From JAJPHF01 sp035293805 (lineage in GTDB: Bacteria > Chloroflexota > UBA6077 > JAJPHF01), in NCBI GenBank assembly GCA_035293805.1, contig DATGMD010000023.1:1-42917 (forward strand): a DNA stretch of 42,917 nt, given 5' to 3'. A program made the translations under genes and the position numbers. A model generated the notes under the pieces. It was given only the letters and a program-made list of their open reading frames with translations, was not told where the DNA came from and searched no databases. Positions 34,150-42,605 of the stretch are shown here, piece by piece (positions within the stretch are counted from its first letter, which is position 1; every line of letters begins with the position of its first letter).

Positions 34150-34259
34150 CGCGGCGCCGGCGGCCGGGCACGCGCCCCCAAACGCCCGCGCGCCTGGCGC
34201 GGCGAGCGGCCGGTGGGAGTCGGCCGGAGCCGGTCCACGCGGGTGCCCTGGGCGCCGGA

Positions 34260-35078
34260 TCAGGAGCGCGGGAGGGCCGTTGCGCGCGGCGTGAGCGGCG
34301 CGGCGCCCGGCCCGAGGGGCGTGGCGCCCGGGGTAACGGCGGTGCCCGCCGGCCGCACTGCTCGTTGAACGGTGGCCGCCGGCGACGCCGTTCTGCCCGG
34401 GGTGACGCGCGGCGCGACGCTGGGGAGCCCCGTCAGTAGACGGGTGGGCGTGGTAGGCGTGACGGGAGCGGCAGTGGCCAGGGGTGCCGCCGTCGGCACT
34501 CGATTGGCGACGCTGCCCGCGGTAGGCGATCCGGCCGGGCGCGGCGTGGCCAGCGGCGGCAACGTGGGCAATGGGGTGGTCGTCGCCACGGGCAGCGGCG
34601 TGCCGAGCGGCACCGGCGAGGCGAGCGCCGCCGGAGGGGCGACGCCCACGACGGGCGCCGCAGTAGGAAGACGCTGCCGCACCACGACAGGCGTCGTCCC
34701 CGCGGCGCTGGTCGGGATGGCCACGCGGGCGACCGGCGACCCGGCCGTGGTGGGCGCGGCGGTCGGCGCCTGCCCACCCGGGCCAGCACCCCCGGCCCCC
34801 GGCCCGCCGGACGGTCCCGCTCCGCCCGGCGGAGCGCTCGAGGCGCCTCGCGTGGGCGTCGCCGCCGGCCCGCCCCCACCGCCCGTTGCCGCCCCGGTCA
34901 CGCCGGTACCCGCGGTGCCGGCGCTGCTCCCCGGGGCAGGGAGGAACACGACGGGCGGGCGGCGCAGCGGCGCGGAAAACACGCCGATCGCGATCCCGAG
35001 CGCGATCCCGCCCAGCGCGATGAGCCCAAGCAGGCGCCACCCGCCCGGGAGGCGCCGCCTGCGCGTCGTTTCGGCCAT
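34260..35078 (-). CDS. Membrane-anchored Ala/Thr/Pro-rich protein
   Basis: A 272-residue protein: basic N-terminus (TTRRRRLPGG), one membrane segment (about residues 15-35), then a ~235-residue outer part composed almost wholly of Ala, Thr, Pro, Gly and Val with repeated TAAP/TPT-like motifs and no cysteine. The single anchor and disordered tail suggest a protein that spans or decorates the cell envelope. It is the last of four same-strand genes behind the MacB-type permease. No catalytic motif is seen. High GC and low complexity make the frame less certain than its neighbours, but the basic-hydrophobic start supports it. Confidence 0.6.
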   Translation of the reverse strand: MAETTRRRRLPGGWRLLGLIALGGIALGIAIGVFSAPLRRPPVVFLPAPGSSAGTAGTGVTGAATGGGGGPAATPTRGASSAPPGGAGPSGGPGAGGAGPGGQAPTAAPTTAGSPVARVAIPTSAAGTTPVVVRQRLPTAAPVVGVAPPAALASPVPLGTPLPVATTTPLPTLPPLATPRPAGSPTAGSVANRVPTAAPLATAAPVTPTTPTRLLTGLPSVAPRVTPGRTASPAATVQRAVRPAGTAVTPGATPLGPGAAPLTPRATALPRS

Positions 35079-35179
35079 CGGCGTCTCGCGGCCCCTCTCC
35101 GGTGGGCGCCTCGCCTGCGGCGGCGCCCGTATCGTCGCGCGTCGAGGTCAGCGCGGCGGCCGGCCGCCGCGGGCAGTCG

Positions 35180-35827
35180 CTAGTACGTTGGGTACCCGGG
35201 CATGGACGGATCGTACACCGGCCCCGGCGACGGCGTCGGACCGGGCCCCGGCGTGAGCGTCGGCAACAGGGTCGCGGGCGGCAGGAGCGGCGGCAGCGCG
35301 GTGGCCGTTGCCCCGGGCGTCGGCGTCGGCAGCGGCGCGGGCTGCCCCGCGGGGATCAGCGTGAGCGTCGGCGGCACGGCGGGCGCCGGAACAGCGGGCA
35401 AGGGCGTCAGGCTCGGCACCGGGATGGGGGTCGGGGACAGCGGTGTCGTCGCCGAGGGCAACGGCGGGACGGGCGGCACCGTTGGCACCGGCGGCAGCGG
35501 CGGCAGCGCCAGCGGCGGGAGCGTCGGGAGGGGCGTGGGCAGCGTCAAGACGAGCGGCGTGAGCGTCGGCACGGGCACGAGAGTAGCCGTGGGCGGCAGC
35601 GTCAACTGTTGGAGCACCAGCGCCGCGGGAGTCGTCTGCACTACGACCGTCGGGGTCTCGACCGCCGTCGGGGTCGTTTGGAGGAGCAGCGCGGGCGTGC
35701 CCGTCGGGCGCCGCGCCTGGGGCGTCCGCGCGGGCCCCGCCGCCGGGGGGCCGGGAGCCGCAGCCTCGCTGCACGGCCCCAGGGCGAGAACGGCCGCGAT
35801 GACGATGCCCCAGGCATAGACGTACAC
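35180..35827 (-). CDS. Secreted Pro/Thr/Leu-rich protein
   Basis: A 215-residue protein that starts with an export signal (YVYAWGIVIAAVLALGPC). The Cys19 in LGPC resembles a lipobox, but Pro before Cys is unusual, so lipidation is doubtful. The rest is a continuous Pro/Thr/Leu/Val-rich chain (PTLTPLVLTLPTPLPTLPPL style) that ends in DPSMPGYPTY. Start is a GTG with GGGAGG eleven bases upstream. It lies 55 bases behind the adaptor gene and is probably cotranscribed. It could be a stalk or wall-spanning element; function is unknown. Confidence 0.6.
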   Translation of the reverse strand: MYVYAWGIVIAAVLALGPCSEAAAPGPPAAGPARTPQARRPTGTPALLLQTTPTAVETPTVVVQTTPAALVLQQLTLPPTATLVPVPTLTPLVLTLPTPLPTLPPLALPPLPPVPTVPPVPPLPSATTPLSPTPIPVPSLTPLPAVPAPAVPPTLTLIPAGQPAPLPTPTPGATATALPPLLPPATLLPTLTPGPGPTPSPGPVYDPSMPGYPTY

Positions 35828-35882
35828 AGTCCTGCCAACCTCCCTTTCGCCCGCCAGCGGCTTCCCGCGCGAGGCGCCGTGG

Positions 35883-38753
35883 CTACCGGCCTAGGCCGGG
35901 GACGCCGCCGAAGCCGCCGCCGAAGCCGCGCGGCGGACCGCCGGGCGCCCCGGGCGCTCCTTGCCCGGTCGGCGTGTTGATGACGACCCGGTCCCCGGGG
36001 GCGATCTGGTCGCTTACGATCGCTGTCTGCTGATCGTTGCTGATCCCCGTCTGGACCACGCGCGTCTCGATCTGCCCGTCCGGGGTGACCACGTCCACGA
36101 CCTGGTTGGCGCCCTGGCGACGGATCGCCCGCGAGGGCACGATGAGCGCGTTGGCTTCCTGCGCGTAGATGACGTTCGCGGTGACCGTCATCCCGGCCGC
36201 GAGGCCCTGGGTCTCGTCCAGCGTGATCACCACCAGGTAGCTCGTCACGCCCTGCTGGGTGGTAGCCTGGGCCGAGACCGCCTTGACGCGGCCGTGTACC
36301 GTCCGACCGGGGAAGGCGTCAAGCTGTAGGTCGACCGGCTCGTCCACCTTCACGCGCGTCAGATCGGACTCGTCGATCTGGGCCTCGACGTGCAGGGCAT
36401 TGGGGTTGACGATGCCGATCACCCCGCCCCCCACCGTCGCGGCGCCCGTGGCGAGATCGCCCGGGAACAGCCCGACGGAGGTCACGATGCCGTCGTACGG
36501 CGCGAGCAGGGTGCCCTGATCGAGGTTGTATTGCGCCAGGGCCACCTGCCCTTGCGCCTGGAGCAGCGTGCCCACCGCGGCGGCGAGGTCCTGCTCGGTA
36601 TAGGGCGCCTCCGCTTTGTCGCGGTTGGCCGCCGCCTGCGCCACCGCCTGCCGCTGGGCCTCGATCGCGGGGGCGGTGGAGGGCTGCAACGCCTTGGCGA
36701 GGTTGGCCGCCGCCTGGGCGACCGCCTGCCGCTGCTGCTCGATGTCGTTGGCGCTGCCCGGCCGCTCCTTCTCCACGAGCTGCGCCTGGTCCTGCAGCAC
36801 CGTCTGGCGCTGCTGCTCGATCGTCTCGGCGGTGTTCGGTTGCGCGGCCAACGCGAGCTGGGCCGCGGCCTGCCGCACGGCGGCCATCGCCTGGCTCACG
36901 TCCTCCGGCAGCGGGCCCGCCTGTAGCTGCGCGAGCTGTGCCTGCGCCGCGGCGAGGTTCGCCGTCGCCTGATCGACCGCCGACTGGGCGGCGGCGAGGT
37001 CCGCGGCCTTGGGCTGAGCCTGGAGATCGGCGAGCTGAGCTTGTGCGCTCTGGACGCTGGCGTCGGCGCTCTCGACGGCCGCGTGGGCGTCGGCCACGTC
37101 CTCGGGCCGTGGGTTCTGCAGCTGCGCCAGCTGCGCCTGAGCGGTCTGGTAGCTGTCTTGCGCCTGCTGCACGGCCGTCTGGGCGGCCGCGAGATCGGCC
37201 GCGCTCGGGTGCAGGAGCTGGTCCAGCTGAGCCTGCGCCGCGTTGAGTTGAACTTCGGACGACTGCAGCGCGGCTTCTGCCCCTTGCAGGTCGTTGCTCC
37301 CGCCACCCACCTCGAGCGCCTGGAGGTTGGCGAGCGACTGCTGTAGTGTCGCGGTCGCGCTGTTCACCGCCTGCTGCGCGCTAAGCAGCGTCGTGGTCGG
37401 CACGCCGATCGCGTTCGCGCCCGCGTTGGCCGGATTCGCCGTCCCCGTGCTGCCACTCGTGCTCGTGGTGCCGTTGGCCGTCGCGCAGAACCCGCTCCCG
37501 CCGCAAGTCTGCTGGCCAGTGTTGCCCCCGGTCGTGGTCGAGGCGCCCGGCTGGACGAGCTGGTTCAGCGTCGTCTGCGCGATCAGCAGGTTCTGGCTCG
37601 CCGCGACGGCCGCGGCGCCCGCCGCGCTGATCTGCAGGCTAGCCGGGCCGGGCTGCACGGTCCGCAGCTGGTTCTGCGCCGAGTGGAGCCCCGCGCTCGC
37701 CTGGGCCACCGCCGCTCGCGCCGAGGCGATGGCGCTGGTCGTCGGATGTAGCACCTGGTTGAGCTGCGCCTGGGCATTCTGGTAGGTGGCGAGCGCGTTC
37801 TGGACGGCCGCCTGAGCGGCCAGCACGTCGGCATCCGTCGGGTGCAGCAAGGTCGCCAGCCGGTCCCGCGCGGCCTGCTGCTGCGACTGGGCGTTCGCGA
37901 GCGCGGCCTGGGCGGCCTGCAGCTGCGCCGCCGTCGGGCCGGTCGCGACCTGCTGGTACTGGGCCTGGGCGTTGGCCAGACTGGCCCGGGCCTGATCCAC
38001 CGCGCTCTGGGCGGAGGCGAGCTGGTTCGGCAAAGCCCCCATCGCCGTCTCCTGCAGCTTGGCCTGCGCGCTGTCGAGGGCCGCTTGCGCGGCGGCGACC
38101 GATTCGGGGCGCCCCTGCGCTTCCAGGTTCTGCAGCGCGGCGCTCGCGTTGGCCAAGGCGGCCTGCGCCTGCTGCACATCCTCGGGGCGACCCTGTACCA
38201 GTCCCGCCAGGGTGGCCTGGGCACCCGCCAGCGCGGCCTGGGCCGCCGCTACGTCAGGTGGGTTGGCGGTGGTGAGGTTTTGCAGCTGGGCCTGCTGTTG
38301 CGCCAGCGTGGCCTCGGCCGCGGCCACGTCCTCTGGGCGCGCGCCCGCCTGAATCTTCTGCAGCTGGGCTGCCGCGTTCGCCTCGGTGCCCTGCGCCTGC
38401 TGCAGCGACGCCCGCAGGTCCTGGGTATCTAGCTGGGCGAGCGGCTGGCCGGCCTGCACGTGGTCCCCGACCTGCACGTACACCGCCGCCACGCGGCCGC
38501 TGCTGCGGAAGCTAACGTTGCTCGCGCTGTCGGCGACCACCGTCCCCGCGCCCGACACCGACGCGGCGATCGGGCCCTGCGTCACGGGCGCGACGTTTAC
38601 GGCCACCGGCGCGGGGGTCGTGAAGCGAGTGTAGGCCACGTACCCGAGGAGCGTGCCCAACACGAACGTCGCAAAGATGGCGGCCCACTGGGGGGGGCCC
38701 CACGGGGGCAGGCCCCACCGTTCCCGCGCCCGATCGATGATGTCGACACGCAT
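35883..38753 (-). CDS. Giant MacA/HlyD-type membrane fusion protein with extended coiled coil
   Basis: A 956-residue adaptor, over twice the usual MacA length (about 370). N-terminal membrane anchor (about residues 24-42), first half of the lipoyl-like domain (SFRSSGRVAAVYVQVGDHVQAGQPLAQLD, about 80-110), then about 600 helical residues built from repeats such as RPEDVAAAEATL, then the second lipoyl half (LLAPYDGIVTSVGLFPGD), beta-barrel and membrane-proximal domains, and a Gly/Pro-rich tail. In the middle (about 401-451) a Gly/Thr/Ser-rich break contains TCGGSGFC. The arms on either side are almost equal (about 290 and 280 residues), as in one long hairpin. It follows the MacB-type permease by 18 bases with GGAGGG before the ATG. 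Such adaptors link the permease to an outer channel or to the wall. Confidence 0.92.
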   Translation of the reverse strand: MRVDIIDRARERWGLPPWGPPQWAAIFATFVLGTLLGYVAYTRFTTPAPVAVNVAPVTQGPIAASVSGAGTVVADSASNVSFRSSGRVAAVYVQVGDHVQAGQPLAQLDTQDLRASLQQAQGTEANAAAQLQKIQAGARPEDVAAAEATLAQQQAQLQNLTTANPPDVAAAQAALAGAQATLAGLVQGRPEDVQQAQAALANASAALQNLEAQGRPESVAAAQAALDSAQAKLQETAMGALPNQLASAQSAVDQARASLANAQAQYQQVATGPTAAQLQAAQAALANAQSQQQAARDRLATLLHPTDADVLAAQAAVQNALATYQNAQAQLNQVLHPTTSAIASARAAVAQASAGLHSAQNQLRTVQPGPASLQISAAGAAAVAASQNLLIAQTTLNQLVQPGASTTTGGNTGQQTCGGSGFCATANGTTSTSGSTGTANPANAGANAIGVPTTTLLSAQQAVNSATATLQQSLANLQALEVGGGSNDLQGAEAALQSSEVQLNAAQAQLDQLLHPSAADLAAAQTAVQQAQDSYQTAQAQLAQLQNPRPEDVADAHAAVESADASVQSAQAQLADLQAQPKAADLAAAQSAVDQATANLAAAQAQLAQLQAGPLPEDVSQAMAAVRQAAAQLALAAQPNTAETIEQQRQTVLQDQAQLVEKERPGSANDIEQQRQAVAQAAANLAKALQPSTAPAIEAQRQAVAQAAANRDKAEAPYTEQDLAAAVGTLLQAQGQVALAQYNLDQGTLLAPYDGIVTSVGLFPGDLATGAATVGGGVIGIVNPNALHVEAQIDESDLTRVKVDEPVDLQLDAFPGRTVHGRVKAVSAQATTQQGVTSYLVVITLDETQGLAAGMTVTANVIYAQEANALIVPSRAIRRQGANQVVDVVTPDGQIETRVVQTGISNDQQTAIVSDQIAPGDRVVINTPTGQGAPGAPGGPPRGFGGGFGGVPGLGR

Positions 38754-38771
38754 GACGTTCCCTCCGCCCCG

Positions 38772-40022
38772 CTACTCGTAGCGCAGGGCCTCGATGGGCC
38801 GCAGGGCCGCGGCCCGCGAGGCGGGATAGATGCCGAAGAACAGCCCGACGGCCGCCGATACGGTCACCGCCAGGAGGACCGCATCGGGCGTGACCAGCGT
38901 CGTTAGCGGCTGGCCGTTTAGCTGCACCCCGTTCAGCACGCGCGCGAGGCCGATACCGATGCCCATGCCGATCAGCCCGCCCAGGATGCTGACGACTGAC
39001 GCCTCGACGAGGAACTGCATGAGGATGTCGCGGCGCTTGGCGCCGACAGCCTTGCGGATACCGATCTCGCGGGTGCGCTCGGTCACCGACACGAGCATGA
39101 TGTTCATAATGCCGATCCCGCCCACTACCAGCGAGATCCCCGCGATCGCGCCCAGCAGGATCGTCATGACGCCCGTCACCTGCGCGGCGGTGTTGAGGAA
39201 GTCGTTCTGGCTCTGGATCGTAAAGTCGGGCTGCGCGACCCGGTGCCGCTGCATCAGCAGTGCCGTAATCTCCGCCTGCGCCTGGTCCATGAGCTTGGCG
39301 TCGGTCACCTCCACGGTAATGGTGTTCACTTGATAGCTGCCGCGCACCGTGCGGGTAGGCGACAGCCGCGTCTCAAAGGCCGTCAGCGGCACGAGCACCT
39401 GGTCGTCCTGATTGCCCAGGCCGGTGCCGCCCTTCGTCTCCATCACGCCGATAATGCGGAAGGTCACGCCCGGCCGCCCGAAGACGCTGATGCGCAGGCT
39501 TTGGCCCACCGGATCGGAGTCGCCGAACAGGTTCTGCGCGGTGACGCTGCCCAGCACGGCGACCGCCGAGCGGCTCTGGTCCTGCTGGCGCGTGAAGAAC
39601 TCGCCCTCGGCCGGGTGGAAGTTGCGCACGTCGGGATAGTTCTCGGTCGTGCCCACCACGCGGCTGCTCCAGTTCTGGCCGTTGGCGACGAGCTGGCCGC
39701 CGCCGCTCACCTCGGACTCGACCGCCGCGACCTCCGGGATCTGCTCGGCGATGGCCTGGGCATCCTCGAGGCTCAGCGTCTGCGCGCTGCCCGAGCCCGC
39801 CCGCACCCCGCCCTGCTGAGAACTGCCCGGACGGATGAACAGCAGGTTCGTGCCCAGGTTCTGGATCCGCTCCTCGACCGAGGCCTGGGCGCCTCGGCCC
39901 ACCGACATGAGCGAGATGACCGCGGACACGCCGATGATCATGCCCAGCATGGTCAGCAGCGCTCGCAGGCGATTGGCGGCGAGCGCCCGCACGGCGATCC
40001 GAATGCTTTCCCAGATGCTCAT
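38772..40022 (-). CDS. MacB/FtsX-type ABC transporter permease
   Basis: A 416-residue permease with the MacB layout: IWESIRIAVRALAANRLRALLTMLGMIIGV with the first membrane segment (about residues 20-43), a large extracytoplasmic MacB_PCD-type domain (about 45-280), and three C-terminal membrane segments with the landmark TERTREIGIRKAVGAKRRDILMQF and GIYPASRAAALRPIEALRYE end. It lacks the ATPase domain that full MacB carries, and no separate ATPase gene lies on either side, which is unusual. GGAGG precedes the ATG. The next gene downstream is the giant adaptor. Exported cargo could be peptides, lipids or antibiotics, and cannot be inferred. Confidence 0.9.
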   Translation of the reverse strand: MSIWESIRIAVRALAANRLRALLTMLGMIIGVSAVISLMSVGRGAQASVEERIQNLGTNLLFIRPGSSQQGGVRAGSGSAQTLSLEDAQAIAEQIPEVAAVESEVSGGGQLVANGQNWSSRVVGTTENYPDVRNFHPAEGEFFTRQQDQSRSAVAVLGSVTAQNLFGDSDPVGQSLRISVFGRPGVTFRIIGVMETKGGTGLGNQDDQVLVPLTAFETRLSPTRTVRGSYQVNTITVEVTDAKLMDQAQAEITALLMQRHRVAQPDFTIQSQNDFLNTAAQVTGVMTILLGAIAGISLVVGGIGIMNIMLVSVTERTREIGIRKAVGAKRRDILMQFLVEASVVSILGGLIGMGIGIGLARVLNGVQLNGQPLTTLVTPDAVLLAVTVSAAVGLFFGIYPASRAAALRPIEALRYE

Positions 40023-40641
40023 CCCGCCTCCGGCTCAGCTCCCACCATAGCCCGCCCGGACGCGCCCCGCATCTTCCCCGTACGCCGGGTGGCCGACCAC
40101 CCGGCGAGTCAGTCATCGCCCATGCAGCCCGCCGGCGACGAGGTCGCTAGCCGACGCTGCCCGCCAGAAGTTACCAGGCAAAGCCGACCAAATTCTAGGA
40201 ATATCAGAGTATCTCGCTACCGCGCGTCGAGGCACAAGAAGGCTTAACCCCGCACTTTTGGCGATCTCGTGGACCATGTGTTAAATTCGTGCGACGTTCT
40301 CTCCATTTGCTACCCGGCACGGCAGTTGCGTCAGCGGCACACGTACCGTTTGTGCCAAGCATACCTTTAGCCCGTAACCAAACTGCGTACGCTGTGACAA
40401 CGGTATTCGATCTCCCGCCGCTCGGCTGGATTGAGCACAGAGCGATCGGAACGACTGACCTGACCTTCATGATGTCGGTAGGCAGCGCCGGGGTGCTGGG
40501 GCTCTCATCCGACCAGATCAGCCCCCGGGCATGGACCACCCCGGAACCGGCGTGCGCCGGTCGCCAAGCAGCAGCCTGGACCTGTGGGGACCCGCCAACG
40601 GCAGCGCGGGGCGCGCGACGCGTCGAACTACGCCCGGCCGC
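40023..40641. other. Intergenic 619 bases, no convincing gene
   Basis: Several short frames overlap here on both strands (such as 40204-40539 minus and 40289-40684 plus). None has a ribosome site or a recognisable domain. GC is a little lower than around it. The perfect hairpin at 40083-40106 is the only clear structure. A remnant of an insertion sequence cannot be excluded. Confidence 0.4.
40083..40106. repeat. Perfect 10-bp hairpin upstream of the MacB-type permease
   Basis: CGCCGGGTGG (40083-40092) pairs exactly with CCACCCGGCG (40097-40106) over a CCGA loop, 60 bases upstream of the permease ATG. It could be a leader hairpin or an operator; no T run is present. Confidence 0.55.
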
Positions 40642-41001
40642 TCATGGCAAGGCGTCGGGGTTGTCGGGCGTAGTGGCGACGTAGACCGTGTCGCCTTCGA
40701 CGCGCATGGCGTAGCAGGGCAAGTCGCGGGTGTCGAAGCGGCCGCCGCGCAGGCGCTCAGGGATGTTCTGGCCGGTGGCCAGGTCGAAGTTGGCGCCGTG
40801 GTAGAAGCAGATGAGCCGCCCCTCGGCGACCACACCGTCTTGCAGGCGCATGCCGGTGTGCGGGCAGTGGCCGCCGAGGGCGTAGACCTGTTCGCCGCGC
40901 CGCACGAGCACGGCGAGCCGCCCCGCCAGTTCGATGCCATACGGCTCGCCGTCAGGCAGCTCGCTCAGCTTCGCAACCGGCTGGAAGTCCGTCGCGCCCA
41001 T
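40642..41001 (-). CDS. Rieske [2Fe-2S] ferredoxin-like protein
   Basis: A 119-residue single-domain Rieske protein. Ligands Cys46, His48, Cys65 and His68 are in GHCPHTG and CFYHGANFDLATG. The size and the ALGGHCPHTG start match ferredoxin components of dioxygenases and the small subunit of nitrite reductases (NirD). The presence of a Rieske oxygenase at 33007 favours electron transfer to it, but the distance and opposite strand leave that open. The ribosome site GAGGGAGC before the ATG at 41001 belongs to a dispersed C-rich repeat. Confidence 0.9.
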   Translation of the reverse strand: MGATDFQPVAKLSELPDGEPYGIELAGRLAVLVRRGEQVYALGGHCPHTGMRLQDGVVAEGRLICFYHGANFDLATGQNIPERLRGGRFDTRDLPCYAMRVEGDTVYVATTPDNPDALP

Positions 41002-41004
41002 GCT

Positions 41005-41040
41005 CCCTCACCCTAGCCCTCTCCCAGGGGGAGAGGGGAC
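41005..41040. repeat. Single copy of the C-rich dispersed repeat with hairpin
   Basis: CCCTCTCCC (41017-41025) and GGGAGAGGG (41029-41037) form a hairpin of the same unit as at 32327-32499. On the minus strand its flank CCCTCACC gives the ribosome-site-like GAGGGAG before the Rieske ferredoxin ATG. Confidence 0.6.
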
Positions 41041-41074
41041 AGTCCGCCACCCGCGGTGGCTCTCGCCTGCGGCC

Positions 41075-41740
41075 CTACGTGCCCTGGGTGCCTTCCAGAA
41101 AAGCGAGAACGGCTTTCACGCGCTGGTGGACCGCTTCGCCGCGGTCGAGGCCGAGCGCCTGAAAGATGCCGCCCACGTAGTTCTCGACGGTCTTCTCGGT
41201 GAGCACCAGTTCCTGGGCGATGCCGGCGTTCGAGTAGCCTTTCGCCATCAGCGCGAGCACCTGGCGCTGGCGATCGCTAAGCGCGTCGACGGGCGAGCGC
41301 GGGCGCGGCCGGAGCGCGTCCACCAGCGCCGGGTCGAGCACCACCAGGCCGGCCGCGGCGCCCTCGATGGCACGTACCAGCGTCGCCGTGTCCGTCACAG
41401 ACGACTTGAGCAGGTAGGACCAGCCGCGGGCCTCGCCGGCGGGCAGGCTGGCGATGTACTGCTTGTCGCGGTGCGCTGAGAGCAATACGACGCCGGCCTC
41501 GGCGTGGCGAGCACGGATGCGCGAGGCGGCCTCGACGCCGTTCAGGCCCGGACCTAGCTCGATGTCGGCCAGCACGACGTCGGGCGCCACGCGCTCGGCC
41601 TCGCGGATCGCGTCCTCGCCCGTGGCGACGGCCGCCACGACCTGGATAGTCGGCTGCGCGGCGAGCGCCGTCTGCAGCATGTCGCGGAACAGGCCCTCGT
41701 CCTCGACGACGAGCACGCGGACCGGATGGGGGGCAGCCAC
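41075..41740 (-). CDS. NarL/FixJ-family response regulator with LuxR-type HTH
   Basis: A 221-residue two-domain regulator. The receiver has acidic residues in VVEDE (13-14), the phosphorylation site Asp59 (VVLADIELG) and LLKSS for the conserved lysine. The C-terminal LuxR-type HTH (about 158-221) reads LSDRQRQVLALMAKGYSNAGIAQELVLTEKTVENYV. The GTG at 41740 follows GAGGAG at five bases; the frame continues 57 residues upstream without a start that has a ribosome site. No sensor kinase is adjacent, so its partner is elsewhere, and the hybrid kinase at 28933 is a candidate only by exclusion. Confidence 0.9.
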   Translation of the reverse strand: MAAPHPVRVLVVEDEGLFRDMLQTALAAQPTIQVVAAVATGEDAIREAERVAPDVVLADIELGPGLNGVEAASRIRARHAEAGVVLLSAHRDKQYIASLPAGEARGWSYLLKSSVTDTATLVRAIEGAAAGLVVLDPALVDALRPRPRSPVDALSDRQRQVLALMAKGYSNAGIAQELVLTEKTVENYVGGIFQALGLDRGEAVHQRVKAVLAFLEGTQGT

Positions 41741-41808
41741 GCCAACTCCTCTTGCCTCAGGTCGCAGCGTTTCCCTCAAGTATAGCCGCGGCGTGCCGGC
41801 CCGCCCGT

Positions 41809-42384
41809 TCAGACGGTCACTCGGGGACGGAGCGGGTGTTCGCCGCTGGCCTGGCGGGCGAGGATCGCGTCGGTGTCCCAGAGCCGCGAGTAGTTCAGGG
41901 CGCGGGGACAATGGGTGTAGGCTTCCTCAACCTCGACCAGGATGCCCTGGATCACGTCGCGGGTCACGTCGGGATCGTGGCGGGCCCCGTCGACGCCGCG
42001 CCGGTCCAGCTCGCCCTTGCTCACGATGCGCACGCGCCCGTTCACGCGCACGACTTCAGAGAGCCCCGGAATCAGGAACAGCAGTCCGACGTGCGGGTTC
42101 TCGTCCATGTTCAGATAGGACTGGAACAGCTTGTTGCCCTCGACGTCCGGCACCAGCAGGTGGCCGTCGTCCAGGACGCGCACGAAGCCGGGCAGCCCTC
42201 CCTTAGGCGAGGCGTCGCAGCGGCCCTCGCGGTCGCTGGTCGCCATTACCACCAACGGCGACGCGGCGATGAACGCCTTGATCGGCTCGGTCAGCTGGGG
42301 CCGGACCTTCGTCTGAATGCGCTCGATCGGCCAGCCAAAGGCGCGGGTGAAGCGATTGTCGAACGGGGTTGCGGCTGCGTCCAT
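41809..42384 (-). CDS. Pyridoxamine 5'-phosphate oxidase-family FMN-binding protein
   Basis: A 191-residue protein with the split-barrel pattern of the PPOX family: FIAASPLVVMATSDREGRCDASPKGG (strand plus FMN-binding), LLVPDVEGNKLFQSYLNM, ENPHVGLLFLIPGLSEVVRVNGRV and a helix with TRDVIQGILVEVEEAYTHCPRAL. The arrangement fits the MSMEG_1061-like group of FMN- or F420-dependent reductases, where a role in redox detoxification is likely but the substrate is open. ATG 42384 is preferred to GTG 42393, since AAGG/GGAG lies upstream at better distance. It is divergent from the secreted gene at 42606. Confidence 0.88.
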   Translation of the reverse strand: MDAAATPFDNRFTRAFGWPIERIQTKVRPQLTEPIKAFIAASPLVVMATSDREGRCDASPKGGLPGFVRVLDDGHLLVPDVEGNKLFQSYLNMDENPHVGLLFLIPGLSEVVRVNGRVRIVSKGELDRRGVDGARHDPDVTRDVIQGILVEVEEAYTHCPRALNYSRLWDTDAILARQASGEHPLRPRVTV

Positions 42385-42605
42385 ACTCTCCACCTTCTTC
42401 CCGCGGGGGTGGCGGCGTACCCTGGCCGTTGGCCGGCGGCGCGTCGCATCGACTCGGAAGCCATTCTAGCGCGCCCTGGCTGCCTGCGGCGAGCTTGGCG
42501 GGCGATTGCACTCGGCCGCGGGCACAGTGTAACGTTGCGGCGCGCACGCCGTTTGATTCGTATGGAGGACTTGGAGCCGCGGCCCGGCTCGGTGAGGAGG
42601 AGGAC

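Noticed and set aside
40289..40684. 131-codon plus-strand frame and the 111-codon minus-strand frame at 40204-40539
   Set aside because: No ribosome site, no domain, mutual overlap, and the plus frame runs into the Rieske ferredoxin gene from the opposite strand.
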